Shown here piece by piece: positions 33,396 to 39,979 of a stretch of 51,257 nt of DNA. Origin of the DNA: Brevundimonas sp. UBA5713. GTDB taxonomy: Bacteria; Pseudomonadota; Alphaproteobacteria; Caulobacterales; Caulobacteraceae. The position numbers were made by a program, and so were the translations under genes. The notes under the pieces were generated by a model that was given only the letters and a program-made list of their open reading frames with translations, was not told where the DNA came from and made no database searches. Every line of letters begins with the position of its first letter. Within the stretch, counting starts at the first letter, position 1. The DNA lies in assembly GCF_002419815.1 (NCBI RefSeq), contig NZ_DIGV01000010.1, positions 1 through 51,257 on the forward strand, written 5' to 3'.

Positions 33396-33428
33396 AACAA
33401 AGGGGGTCGAGGGGGCCCCCTTTGTTTT
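33396..33428. terminator. Strong 11-bp hairpin terminator between structured RNA and HNH gene
   Basis: An 11-bp perfect stem (33396-33406 with 33416-33426) with a 9-nt loop is followed on the plus strand by a T-rich tail. On the minus strand the T-tail is lacking, so it ends rightward transcripts best, but the stem could also pause leftward RNA polymerase. Confidence 0.7.
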
Positions 33429-33433
33429 ATCGG

Positions 33434-33592
33434 CTTTCTGCTAGTTGTCGGTATGCCTCACCCACGCTCTGCGGCTTTCGTTCAGATAGCTTTCGATGCG
33501 TGTCCGCTGCGCAAGTGAGGCAAGCTTGTCGCGGGCCAGTGATCCTTGCTCACACTGGCTTAGCCCTACGCTGCTTGGGGCGCGGGACCGCG
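33434..33592. other. Region without a supported gene
   Basis: No start-containing frame with a ribosome site is seen. A minus-strand frame closed at 33441 (ending ESYLNESRRAWVRHTDN) looks protein-like but has no ATG, GTG or TTG start for about 70 codons upstream, and it runs through the terminator and structured RNA. It may be a relic. Confidence 0.4.
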
Positions 33593-33973
33593 TAAAAGAA
33601 AACCCCCAGCCGTTAAGCCAAGGGTGTGGTGTCTGCGAGGCAGGGCTTGATACCTGCTAGCTGCGTTCCCGAGGCTTGGCGCTCCGGCCAAGAGCACAGT
33701 CGCCGTTTGCCTCCCACCTTGAGGGCGGAACCTACCCCATACGCGTGTCCTTCCACGCCGCTCGCAGATTGGTGTTGCCTGTTCAGGCGAATGGGGTGAG
33801 CGGCAGCCGGAGGGGACCAACTACCGCCCTTGGGGGGATACAGCGCTTACTGAAACTGGTGGTCCCTCACAGCCCTAGCCAATGGCACGGCTGGGCAAGC
33901 CAGCGTATTCGAACTGTGAAGGCTGTTCTGCGCTGGGCGATCAACTCCAGCGGCCCGCTGGTAAGCGCGAGAC
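33593..33973 (-). ncRNA. Highly structured non-coding RNA segment, family unknown
   Basis: These 381 nt have no plausible gene but many perfect long-range pairings on the minus strand. Examples are a hairpin at 33947-33961; 33899-33905 with 33931-33938; 33813-33819 with 33860-33866 (7 bp); 33734-33740 with 33791-33797 (7 bp); 33632-33639 with 33761-33768 (8 bp); 33675-33680 with 33687-33692; and 33640-33644 with 33653-33657. A terminator ends it at 33594. Nesting of several pairs points to one folded RNA. The 8-bp helix, a small D-arm-like hairpin (33743-33758) and a T-arm-like hairpin (33640-33657) give a loose tRNA-like outline, but no true tRNA or tmRNA signature is present. It may be a separate RNA or the leader of the late operon. 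Confidence 0.6.
33594..33624 (-). terminator. Intrinsic terminator at the end of the structured RNA
   Basis: On the minus strand CCCTTGGC pairs with GCTGGGGG (8 bp with three G-T pairs) around a short loop, followed by TTTTCTTTT at 33594-33602. It supports the minus strand as the transcribed strand. Confidence 0.75.
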
Positions 33974-34243
33974 TTAAACCACAGCGGCGACCGGCGTAAG
34001 GCTTCGCTCGTTCCCGTTCATGCTGGCTAGGGCTTCCTTAGCTATCTCGGTCATGCTGTCCGCCAGCGAAGTTTCACAGGCCGCGAAACGCATAAGCTCA
34101 ATCTTCTTCAGCGCTTCCGTGGCCACCCTCAGCTTGGACTCGAGATCGCGGATCGTGGCAGCGGCAGGCGATAGATCGGTGAACTCGTCGCTCATCCAAT
34201 CCAACCAATCAGCAATTTCACTCGGTGTCGTGGTGTTGGTCAT
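33974..34243 (-). CDS. Small helical protein of 89 aa at the start of the late operon
   Basis: The ATG at 34243 follows AAGGGAAGC. The protein opens MTNTTTPSEIADWLDWMSDE and contains a long amphipathic helix (AAATIRDLESKLRVATEALK), resembling small ead/Ea22-like phage proteins. It is the first gene after the strong leftward promoter at 34419-34447, and its stop abuts the structured RNA segment. No function is known. Confidence 0.7.
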   Translation of the reverse strand: MTNTTTPSEIADWLDWMSDEFTDLSPAAATIRDLESKLRVATEALKKIELMRFAACETSLADSMTEIAKEALASMNGNERSLTPVAAVV

Positions 34244-34327
34244 TCTGCTTCCCTTTAGTTTTTGGATGCACGAATTAGACACCGAAATGAAGGGGGGCGG
34301 CCAAAAGCGGGCACACGCCCTCAACAG

Positions 34328-34343
34328 GGTACCAAATGGTACC
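34328..34343. repeat. GGTACC-AAAT-GGTACC inverted repeat in the late leader
   Basis: Two GGTACC palindromes are separated by 4 bp. It lies between the leftward promoter and the 89-aa gene and could be an operator or a small leader hairpin. Confidence 0.4.
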
Positions 34344-34418
34344 GGGATCGGCGTGAGGCCGAAGCCCCTACGTATTTCATCCGCCGGTCGTCCCGCACGC
34401 GATAGCGTGAATTGCTCC

Positions 34419-34447
34419 TAGTATCAATTCTATGGAGAATTCGTCAA
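34419..34447 (-). promoter_or_regulatory. Strong leftward promoter, likely late promoter
   Basis: On the minus strand TTGACG (34442-34447) and ATACTA (34419-34424) are spaced by 17 bp, a near-consensus sigma70 promoter. An AATTC/GAATT inverted repeat lies between the two elements and may be an operator. Start of transcription should be near 34412. It reads toward the 89-aa gene, the structured RNA and the late genes. Confidence 0.6.
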
Positions 34448-34459
34448 CCCCATAAATCC

Positions 34460-34490
34460 GTGGCGACCAATCAATCGTAAGGGTCGCCAC
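34460..34490. repeat. 9-bp perfect inverted repeat between divergent promoters
   Basis: GTGGCGACC (34460-34468) and GGTCGCCAC (34482-34490) are separated by 13 bp. The element sits just upstream of the -35 box at 34442-34447 on the leftward side, so it may bind a regulator of the late promoter. Confidence 0.45.
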
Positions 34491-34519
34491 TATAATCGTC
34501 GGGATATCAAGCTTGACCG

Positions 34520-34547
34520 TTGACCGCTGTTATCAGAATGTTATCGA
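34520..34547 (+). promoter_or_regulatory. Candidate rightward promoter for the 65-aa gene
   Basis: TTGACC (34520-34525) and TATCGA (34542-34547) are 16 bp apart, 45 bp upstream of the ATG at 34592. A second TTGACC at 34513 partly duplicates the -35 box. Confidence 0.4.
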
Positions 34548-34591
34548 TTGTCGTGCGCAAGGCCTTTTGCCAATCTAGGGAACACCTTCTC

Positions 34592-34789
34592 ATGCCTGTA
34601 AAGCTCAGCCTTGAGGAGTATGATCGCGTCATGGATAGGTGGAGAGAGGCGCAAAAGGCCACGAAGGAAGCCGAAGCGGCGTGTGAGCAGCATAGAGCCC
34701 AGCACGGGGTCCTTGCAGAAGAACTCGTGGAAGTCTTGGTCGATGCAAAACACCACGAGTTTCGAATTCTATCCCGGCTGAATCGTTAG
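34592..34789 (+). CDS. Small coiled-coil protein of 65 aa, function unknown
   Basis: The frame from ATG 34592 encodes a highly helical, charged peptide (KLSLEEYDRVMDRWREAQKA, CEQHRAQHGVLAEELVEVLV). It is the only plus-strand gene in the early-to-late region and ends 17 bp before the convergent NusG-like gene. The ribosome site is weak (AGGGAACACC). An anti-terminator or regulator role is possible, but there is no evidence for it. Confidence 0.5.
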   Translation: MPVKLSLEEYDRVMDRWREAQKATKEAEAACEQHRAQHGVLAEELVEVLVDAKHHEFRILSRLNR

Positions 34790-34806
34790 CTGACACCACT
34801 GGGCCG

Positions 34807-35337
34807 TTATGCAGCTTGCGCAAACGATCCGTTTCCTTCCAGTGCGGCAACCACCAACTGCAAACCTGCTTCACCCATCGCCTGTAGGTCAGCAAGGTTG
34901 GCCTTTAGCTTTTCAGTCTCGGCTTGGGCTTCCTTGGCGTCGCGGGTGTGGTCGTATCGGCCCTCGGCTTCCTTCCGCGCGAAGCGGGCGATCTCGGCAT
35001 GCGCCACCGGAGCAGGAGCCCCGTTCTGACCGAAGACCACCGCCTTGATCCCATCGATCCGGCGCACTTCCCAGAAGCTTCGCCCGGGCTTGAGCTGGAA
35101 GAAGATGTAACCCACGAGGATCGGCTTCTGCACCTTCCTGCGGGCGGCTCCGCGTCCACGGTAGCGGGTCTCCTGCGGGTAGTAGGCTGGGATCTTCCTT
35201 TCGTCCAAGCCTGCCCTAGCCTTGGCCTCGCACTTGGGATTGACTCGGCCGATGTACCACTGGGTTTCGGCATCAGGTCCGAGGCGAGCAATGTCAGCTG
35301 CTGTGACCATGAAGTCGTGACGGGTAACATCAATCAC
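34807..35337 (-). CDS. NusG N-terminal-domain protein, probable phage antiterminator
   Basis: The GTG at 35337 overlaps the upstream stop as GTGA and gives 176 aa; an ATG at 35367 or 35310 is possible. Residues 25-115 match the NGN domain of NusG/RfaH: ETQWYIGRVNPKCEAKARAG, AYYPQETRYRGR, LVGYIFFQL, FWEVRRIDGIKAVVFG and APAPVAHAEI. No KOW domain follows; the C-terminal 60 residues are a charged helix instead. NGN domains bind RNA polymerase and suppress pausing or termination. The gene sits at the end of the early leftward operon, where lambda-like phages place Q, just before the late promoter and terminators. Confidence 0.88.
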   Translation of the reverse strand: MIDVTRHDFMVTAADIARLGPDAETQWYIGRVNPKCEAKARAGLDERKIPAYYPQETRYRGRGAARRKVQKPILVGYIFFQLKPGRSFWEVRRIDGIKAVVFGQNGAPAPVAHAEIARFARKEAEGRYDHTRDAKEAQAETEKLKANLADLQAMGEAGLQLVVAALEGNGSFAQAA

Positions 35338-35636
35338 GCCGCCACCTGCATCGTGGCCCCACGCCACAGCTGACCGTCATGGGCGACCCAGAAGGTCTTG
35401 CCTCCATGAACCACCGCACGAGGAAAGCCACCCTCTGCCAGACAGGCCTTCACCAACTTGGCATCGTCACCGAGGCTCAGTGGAACGCCCATGCTCTCAT
35501 AACCCAGCCCAAGCCGGACAAGACGGCTCTTCACTGCATCCTCGCCACGGCTCAGAGCAGCGGCCATCCTCTTGACCGACGTGCGAGCCGAATGGTCGCG
35601 TAGGTACTCGTCCTCGTATTCCATCCACTTTGCCAT
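35334..35636 (-). CDS. SANT/Myb-like helix-turn-helix protein of 100 aa
   Basis: The N-terminal 45 residues (WMEYEDEYLRDHSARTSVKR, MAAALSRGEDAVKSRLVRLG) match the W..EED..L...SV..A..L.R...AVK.R..RLGL pattern of SANT/Myb-like DNA-binding helices. The rest is an unrecognised small domain with a final GKTFWVAHDGQLWRG. It overlaps the NusG-like gene by 4 bases and begins where the upstream gene stops. Likely a DNA-binding early regulator. Confidence 0.7.
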   Translation of the reverse strand: MAKWMEYEDEYLRDHSARTSVKRMAAALSRGEDAVKSRLVRLGLGYESMGVPLSLGDDAKLVKACLAEGGFPRAVVHGGKTFWVAHDGQLWRGATMQVAA

Positions 35637-36379
35637 CAGGCTGCCTCCTCATTTTGAACCACCGGCGCGACGATCACGCCTTGTTCGATCAGTTTTGCCC
35701 GCATCTCCGCGCTCATGTGGCTTCCGGCCTCCAAGGGGGCGCTGGGCGGGCGGTGAAGGGTGCGACGGGCTTTCATCGCCATCGCGGTCGGGGTGCCGTC
35801 CAAGGCCTGCTTGACCTCGCTGACCATGGCCTTCACCTGCTCGGGGCTGTCCTTCACCACCGGCTTCGGCTCAGGGGCCTTGGGCTGGGCGGCCTGCTGG
35901 ATCGCCGTCTTGGCGCGGTGCCATGCGCGGCTGAACTTGCTCACCACCGTCGTTTCGCGGGCCAGTGCGGCCAGCTTGCCCGGCTTGGGGGCCCACTCGG
36001 CATCGGGAAGGGCGACATAGGCCTTCATGCCCGCTTCGATCGATGCGGCCGTCAGACCTTTCAGGGCTTCGAAGTAGTCCGCCCAGAACATGGTCCACTC
36101 GGCATCGGTGCGCTTCGTGCGCAGATCACCGAACGTCTGCTCGCGGCTGCGGATGATCCCGACGATCTCCTGCGGCGTGGCGGGCTTCAACGCCTCGTGC
36201 CGCAGGGCAGGGAGCAGCATGGCCGCTTGCCCGCGCAGGATCTCGCTGCCCGCAATGGCCTTGATCGCCACCACGTCAGAAGTCTCCTCGAGCAGCCACG
36301 AGCGCAGCGGCCCCTCCAGCGCCGGTAAACGAACGCTCTCGGTTTGCACGGTTGGCGGATTGATGGTCGTCGCCTGCAT
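35636..36379 (-). CDS. Replication-module protein in the lambda-P position, function unproven
   Basis: The 247-aa protein begins at an ATG with GGAGGCCAACC upstream, and its first 104 nt overlap the end of the initiator gene, like lambda O/P. The sequence is helical, with an EWTMFWADYFEALKGLTAAS segment resembling the C-terminal domain of lambda P-type or helicase-loader-like phage proteins, and a basic Pro-rich linker. A helicase-loader role is inferred from position; no P-loop is present. Confidence 0.6.
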   Translation of the reverse strand: MQATTINPPTVQTESVRLPALEGPLRSWLLEETSDVVAIKAIAGSEILRGQAAMLLPALRHEALKPATPQEIVGIIRSREQTFGDLRTKRTDAEWTMFWADYFEALKGLTAASIEAGMKAYVALPDAEWAPKPGKLAALARETTVVSKFSRAWHRAKTAIQQAAQPKAPEPKPVVKDSPEQVKAMVSEVKQALDGTPTAMAMKARRTLHRPPSAPLEAGSHMSAEMRAKLIEQGVIVAPVVQNEEAA

Positions 36380-37181
36380 GGTTGGCCTCCGGAATAATCA
36401 AGGCTTTGCGGTTGTCCGCGATGCTCTGGGCAATGGCGGCGTCGAAGAACTTCCAGGTCGAAATCGGGGTGCCCGTGCGCTGGGCCAACGAAGTCACCAC
36501 CGGCAGCACGTCATGCTCCCAGCTCGCACCGTCTCGCTTCCACGCGGCCAGTCGGCCCATCGTGGTCACCAGTCCGGGCTGTCGGCTTACGTCGAGGCGA
36601 ACGGTCTTGGCGGCACGGACCAGAGCCATCGCCCAGTCCATCGCCTGACCTTGGGGCCAATCGTCACCACCGGCGTTCACAACCGTGCCCTCGACACACA
36701 CCACCGGTTCGCAGTGGTTCGCATCGTTCGCACTCGCGCACGCAGCAGCAGCAATTCCTTCTGACGTATCCTCTGACGGTTCAAACGTAGTGAGCCCGGA
36801 CACAGTGTCCGGTGAGGGTGGACAGGGTGTCCGGTTGGTTTGGACAGATTGTCCGGTTGGTTGGACACGTTGTCCGGTTGCTGCGCCACTACCGGACAGA
36901 TTGGCCGCTTGCTGAAAAGCCAGCAGCACAATGGCGTCCGAGGTGCGCGATCCGTCACGACGACGGCGCTCCTGACGCGCAATCACGCCCTTGGCCTCAA
37001 AAGCCTCCAGAACGCGGCGCACAGTGCGGTCCCAACACGCTGCCTGCTGGGCAATGCTCTCCTGTCCGGGGAAGCATTCGCCATCCCCGTCGGCATAGTT
37101 GGCCAGCACCAGCAGAACGGCCTTCTCGGTCGAGCTTTCGACCGGATATGACAAGGCCCAGCTGATCGCTTGAACGCTCAT
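36276..37181 (-). CDS. O-like replication initiator with winged helix
   Basis: The 301-aa protein has an N-terminal HTH_36-type domain: STEKAVLLVLANYADGDGEC, FPGQESIAQQAACWDRTVRR and a winged RRRRDGSRTSD, as in phage replication initiators. A disordered linker (about residues 95-155) contains the iteron repeats of the origin. A C-terminal domain of about 120 residues should bind helicase or loader. The start overlaps the preceding stop as ATGA. The gene arrangement mirrors lambda O. Confidence 0.85.
   Translation of the reverse strand: MSVQAISWALSYPVESSTEKAVLLVLANYADGDGECFPGQESIAQQAACWDRTVRRVLEAFEAKGVIARQERRRRDGSRTSDAIVLLAFQQAANLSGSGAATGQRVQPTGQSVQTNRTPCPPSPDTVSGLTTFEPSEDTSEGIAAAACASANDANHCEPVVCVEGTVVNAGGDDWPQGQAMDWAMALVRAAKTVRLDVSRQPGLVTTMGRLAAWKRDGASWEHDVLPVVTSLAQRTGTPISTWKFFDAAIAQSIADNRKALIIPEANHAGDDHQSANRANRERSFTGAGGAAALVAARGDF
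36798..36875. repeat. Four palindromic iterons: predicted phage replication origin
   Basis: Four 13-bp units GGACA-N3-TGTCC lie at 36798-36810, 36820-36832, 36842-36854 and 36863-36875, spaced 22, 22 and 21 bp centre to centre. A degenerate fifth half-unit starts at 36894. They fall within the linker-coding part of the initiator gene, just as the lambda iterons do in O. Confidence 0.8.
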
Positions 37182-37396
37182 CGCCGCTTACCAGCCGCCA
37201 GTGCCGCGTGAAGGGTTTCGCGCTGGGCTTTGTCGATGTGCCGCGTTTGGCCATGGCGCGCACGTGCGGCCTCTCGCTGCTGGCGATAGTGGCGCTGGAA
37301 GCGTGCATACGCTTTGGCGCTGGAGCCGCGACGGGCCCACAGCCCAGCAAAGCGCTGAAAGCCGCGGTGCGCCCAGTACAGGATCTGCCCGCCCAT
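37178..37396 (-). CDS. Small basic phage protein of 72 aa, function unknown
   Basis: The ATG at 37396 overlaps the upstream stop as TAATG. The product is rich in Arg, Gln and aromatic residues (MGGQILYWAHRGFQRFAGLW, KAYARFQRHYRQQREAARAR) and looks like a basic helical protein. It directly precedes the initiator. No family is recognised. Confidence 0.6.
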   Translation of the reverse strand: MGGQILYWAHRGFQRFAGLWARRGSSAKAYARFQRHYRQQREAARARHGQTRHIDKAQRETLHAALAAGKRR

Positions 37397-37632
37397 TAGT
37401 TCAGCCTCGCCTTGGGCACACCGGCACGCAGGACGGCCGCGTGCGCACGGTCCAGCATGGCTTCGGCGTTCTCGGCCACGTCCACAGCCTTGTGAGCAGT
37501 TTCGACCAAATCCGCATGCATCCGGTCCAACGCCTCGGCGCTGCAACCGGCCTTGCGGGCATCATCCAGGGCAATGACCGCCAGCGCCGTTTCGCGCAGG
37601 ATCGCTGCCACGTCTTTCATCGCGGTGCTCAT
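37396..37632 (-). CDS. Small helical early protein of 78 aa
   Basis: The protein is Ala/Asp-rich and entirely helical in appearance (MKDVAAILRETALAVIALDD, EALDRMHADLVETAHKAVDV). Start and stop overlap the neighbours by a few bases, so it is part of the coupled early operon. Function unknown. Confidence 0.6.
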   Translation of the reverse strand: MSTAMKDVAAILRETALAVIALDDARKAGCSAEALDRMHADLVETAHKAVDVAENAEAMLDRAHAAVLRAGVPKARLN

Positions 37633-38036
37633 GCGCCCACCCCGTTCAGAACGTCGTTGATTTCGGCCTTGGCCTGCAGCGCGGCATCGCGGATGCGGCG
37701 GGCTTCGGCCTCGGTGATCTTTCCGTCCTTGCTGGCTAGCCAGATCATGCCTTGCAGGCTGGCTGCAGCTTCCGTGGCCTCGCTGGCCTCGGTCATCAAA
37801 TCGACCACCGCCATATCTTCCGGCTCGCTGAACAGGTCGATGATCTCGCGCCGTTCGGCAGAGGTCAGCGGCATGGCGGCCAGACGGTGCAGCGGAATGC
37901 TGGTGTCCGGATGGTCGGCGCTCTCATAGTGGGACCAAACCCCCGGCGACACGCCGGCAGACCGGGCCGCAGCTTCGTTCGAGCCGATGCGGATACGAAT
38001 GCGCTTGGTCAGCGTCTTAATCAGCTGGGTGCTCAT
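37629..38036 (-). CDS. HTH regulator, CII-like position
   Basis: The ATG at 38036 is preferred over a TTG at 38045, giving 135 aa. Residues 10-55 form a helix-turn-helix-like unit (IRIGSNEAAARSAGVSPGVW, SHYESADHPDTSIPLHRLAA) that resembles phage CII/Cro-type domains. The rest is helical. It is the third gene after cro in the leftward operon. A regulator of lysogeny or replication is likely; CII identity is by position. Confidence 0.65.
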   Translation of the reverse strand: MSTQLIKTLTKRIRIRIGSNEAAARSAGVSPGVWSHYESADHPDTSIPLHRLAAMPLTSAERREIIDLFSEPEDMAVVDLMTEASEATEAAASLQGMIWLASKDGKITEAEARRIRDAALQAKAEINDVLNGVGA

Positions 38037-38038
38037 GT

Positions 38039-38173
38039 TCACCAAAGGTTCTGGATTGGGGTTTGGATGACGCTGGCCTGACCACTGCCTACAAAGGCAG
38101 CATGGGAAACACCGTCATCTGCGTGGATTTCAGGACCGGCTTGCGAATGAACCGTGTGGCTTGGCTGGCGCAT
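38039..38173 (-). CDS. 44-aa ORF between cro and the CII-like gene
   Basis: An ATG at 38173 begins 3 nt after the cro stop and the frame ends with TGA at 38039, immediately before the ATG of the CII-like gene at 38036. The peptide MRQPSHTVHSQAGPEIHADD... ends in TPIQNLW and has no membrane helix. The exact tiling between two genes argues for a real translated ORF. No function is known. Confidence 0.5.
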   Translation of the reverse strand: MRQPSHTVHSQAGPEIHADDGVSHAAFVGSGQASVIQTPIQNLW

Positions 38174-38176
38174 GGA

Positions 38177-38380
38177 TCAGGCCGCCTTCAGCTTTTCAGC
38201 GGCGGCGGCGGCGAGCTCGTCCAAGGTGGCGATCTCAGCCTTAGCGATAGCCGCCCATCGTGTGGCTGGAATGCTGTCACATCGCTTCCAAGCGTGTGCA
38301 TTGTTGGGGTCTTCGCCGAGCGTCCGAGCAAGAGCAGTCGGTCCACCAGCGTCACGGATGATGTCGGAAAAGGTCCTCAT
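38177..38380 (-). CDS. Cro-like HTH repressor
   Basis: The 67-aa protein has a compact helix-turn-helix (FSDIIRDAGGPTALARTLGE, NAHAWKRCDSIPATRWAAIA) with the pattern of YdaS/Cro-type phage regulators. It diverges from the CI-type gene. Its -10 box (minus-strand TACGAT) ends only 7 nt before the ATG, so the mRNA may be leaderless, which Caulobacterales tolerate. Confidence 0.85.
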   Translation of the reverse strand: MRTFSDIIRDAGGPTALARTLGEDPNNAHAWKRCDSIPATRWAAIAKAEIATLDELAAAAAEKLKAA

Positions 38381-38387
38381 GCAAACA

Positions 38388-38464
38388 TCGTATGAAACTT
38401 ACGATTTAGAGGCAAGAGAAAATCGTAAAGTTCTTACGGCGCGTGCATCGTATGAAACATACAT
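38388..38464. promoter_or_regulatory. Repressor operators OR-type (three sites) with the leftward cro promoter
   Basis: Three 17-bp operators fit TCGTAWGNNNCWTACGR: 38388-38404, 38423-38439 and 38448-38464. The first overlaps the -10 box of the cro promoter. On the minus strand TTGCCT (38410-38415) and TACGAT (38387-38392) are 17 bp apart. The third overlaps the CI start codon, so it may give autoregulation. The CI/cro intergenic region is only 82 bp. Confidence 0.8.
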
Positions 38465-39101
38465 GAGCACCACCGATGATCGTGATCCAGAAGTTGTTGC
38501 CCGCGGCGAGCGCCTGCGTAAGGCCCGCCTAGCCGCAGGATTCGACAGCGTGGCAGAGGCTTGCCGCAAGCTGGGCTTCAACCAGAACAGCTACTATCTG
38601 CACGAGAATGGTCGCGGCACCTTCTCGTTTAAGATGGCCCAGCAACGGTATGCCCCAGCCTACAGGGTCAATGCAGAGTGGCTTTATAGCGGCGTCGGTA
38701 GTCCCGACGACAACGTTACGTCCGATACTGTCCCAGTCGTTGGCTACGTCGGAGCAGGGTCAGTCGCGACCCTGTTTGCTGAGGGGCAGGGACCTTTGGA
38801 CTACGTTGAGCCGCCGCAGAACGCGACAGCCAGCACCGTTGGGCTGAAGGTGCAGGGTGTCAGCCTTGGACCGGTCTGGGACGAAGCTATCTTGTTCTAC
38901 GACGATGTCCGCTCGCCCGTGACGCCTGACTTGCACGGTCGTTTATGCGTGGTAGGCCTTCCGGACGGGCGCGTGCTCGTAAAGATGCTCAAGGCCGCCA
39001 ACGATGGCACCTTCCATCTACTGTCGAACACGTCTGAAGAGCCGCTGCTCAATCAGGAAGTTGAGTGGGCGGCGCGGGTAAAGGCGGTTCACCCTCGTTA
39101 G
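38463..39101 (+). CDS. CI-type repressor with S24 (LexA-like) autocleavage domain
   Basis: The ATG at 38463 (212 aa) lies inside the third operator, so its mRNA may be nearly leaderless. Residues 10-60 are an XRE HTH (RGERLRKARLAAGFDSVAEA, CRKLGFNQNSYYLHENGRGT). Residues 85-212 are S24-like: scissile A98-G99 in VGYVGAGS, nucleophile S134 (VQGVSLGP), general-base K174 (GRVLVKML). RecA-stimulated cleavage would induce the prophage. The sequence GVSLG differs from the usual GDSM around the serine. It ends 4 bp into the convergent 39098 gene. Confidence 0.92.
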   Translation: MSTTDDRDPEVVARGERLRKARLAAGFDSVAEACRKLGFNQNSYYLHENGRGTFSFKMAQQRYAPAYRVNAEWLYSGVGSPDDNVTSDTVPVVGYVGAGSVATLFAEGQGPLDYVEPPQNATASTVGLKVQGVSLGPVWDEAILFYDDVRSPVTPDLHGRLCVVGLPDGRVLVKMLKAANDGTFHLLSNTSEEPLLNQEVEWAARVKAVHPR

Positions 39102-39979
39102 GTTTCTTTGGTGGGCTCCGCGTTCAGGATATGAAGCTTTACAAGCACATCGTCTTTGAACGACGGCTTCGCCTGGACGTTTAGTGGAAGCGCTTCATTG
39201 AAAGCTGCCGAATAGACGTTCGGAAACTCGTCGAAGGCTGGATCTCGGATGTCTGCGGCGATGAAACGGCCCGGATCTTCGACCAGTTCCACTTTGGCAT
39301 TGCGGCTATGCCGAGTAAGACTATCAAATTTAACGTGAAACTGTTCCATATCGCCAACCGTAATGCTGCCACCTGATCGCACAGCTTCTGCTATCGCGAC
39401 GTCAATTTCGGTCGCTGTTCGCATGTCGCCGCCGCCAATCAGAAGCACTTCGGAAGTCCGCCCTACCGGGGCCACGATTTGCTTGGCTTGAGGTAGCATA
39501 GTCTCGATGGCGTCTTGGACGGCAGACAATGATCGCGCGTGCATCCGTTCCATCGTTGCTCGTTCGTCGGCGCGGTCGTTGAAGCTCGAGCGCTGAGTTT
39601 CCTGAAAGATTTCTAGCAGCTGTTCCATATGTTGTGACGCATCCTTTTTGCGGCCGCCATGATACAGCACCACTGAGCTCAAAAGATGTTTGACGTAGTC
39701 CGACCCAAGGGAGACCGATACCTCGTATACAAACGGTAGTACGCCCATTGCACCGGCGATAAATCCGGATATCTCGACACATGCGGCTCTGGGAGCCGCG
39801 ACTTGCACCCTAATATCCGTGCGTTTGCGGCCCAACTTTTCGGTCGGGTGATGACAAGCCCACAAACCCTTGTGAATGGCTTGGTCTACGCCGACTAGCG
39901 ATTTACCTAAAAGCCCCATGTCGATCGCGTGTCGCGATGCGTCGGCACCGTCAAACCGCAAAATAAAATCGTTAGACAT
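39098..39979 (-). CDS. Unknown 293-aa cargo protein convergent to the repressor
   Basis: The ATG at 39979 has a GAGG site 9 nt upstream. The sequence has an N-terminal alpha/beta region (FILRFDGADASRHAIDMGLL, LVGVDQAIHKGLWACHHPTE), a hydrophobic segment (GFIAGAMGVLPFVYEVSVSL), and a C-terminal region of beta strands (GGSITVGDMEQFHVKF). It somewhat resembles the poorly known DUF7946-type proteins, but this is a weak impression. The position beside CI and its orientation opposite to both neighbours suit a lysogeny-expressed moron, such as superinfection exclusion or defence. Function unproven. Confidence 0.6.
   Translation of the reverse strand: MSNDFILRFDGADASRHAIDMGLLGKSLVGVDQAIHKGLWACHHPTEKLGRKRTDIRVQVAAPRAACVEISGFIAGAMGVLPFVYEVSVSLGSDYVKHLLSSVVLYHGGRKKDASQHMEQLLEIFQETQRSSFNDRADERATMERMHARSLSAVQDAIETMLPQAKQIVAPVGRTSEVLLIGGGDMRTATEIDVAIAEAVRSGGSITVGDMEQFHVKFDSLTRHSRNAKVELVEDPGRFIAADIRDPAFDEFPNVYSAAFNEALPLNVQAKPSFKDDVLVKLHILNAEPTKET

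Noticed and set aside
33441..33660. Minus-strand frame ending in ESYLNESRRAWVRHTDN
   Set aside because: Protein-like at its end but without ATG, GTG or TTG for about 70 codons, and it crosses the terminator and structured RNA. No independent gene can be supported.
33632..33768. tRNA or tmRNA on the minus strand
   Set aside because: An acceptor-like 8-bp helix, D-arm-like and T-arm-like hairpins exist, but the T-loop is not canonical, there is no anticodon arm, the 3' end is not a proper CCA and no tag-encoding frame is seen.
33676..33999. Plus-strand 107-codon open frame over the structured RNA
   Set aside because: No ribosome site, composition unlike neighbours and no domain; the RNA pairings explain the sequence better.
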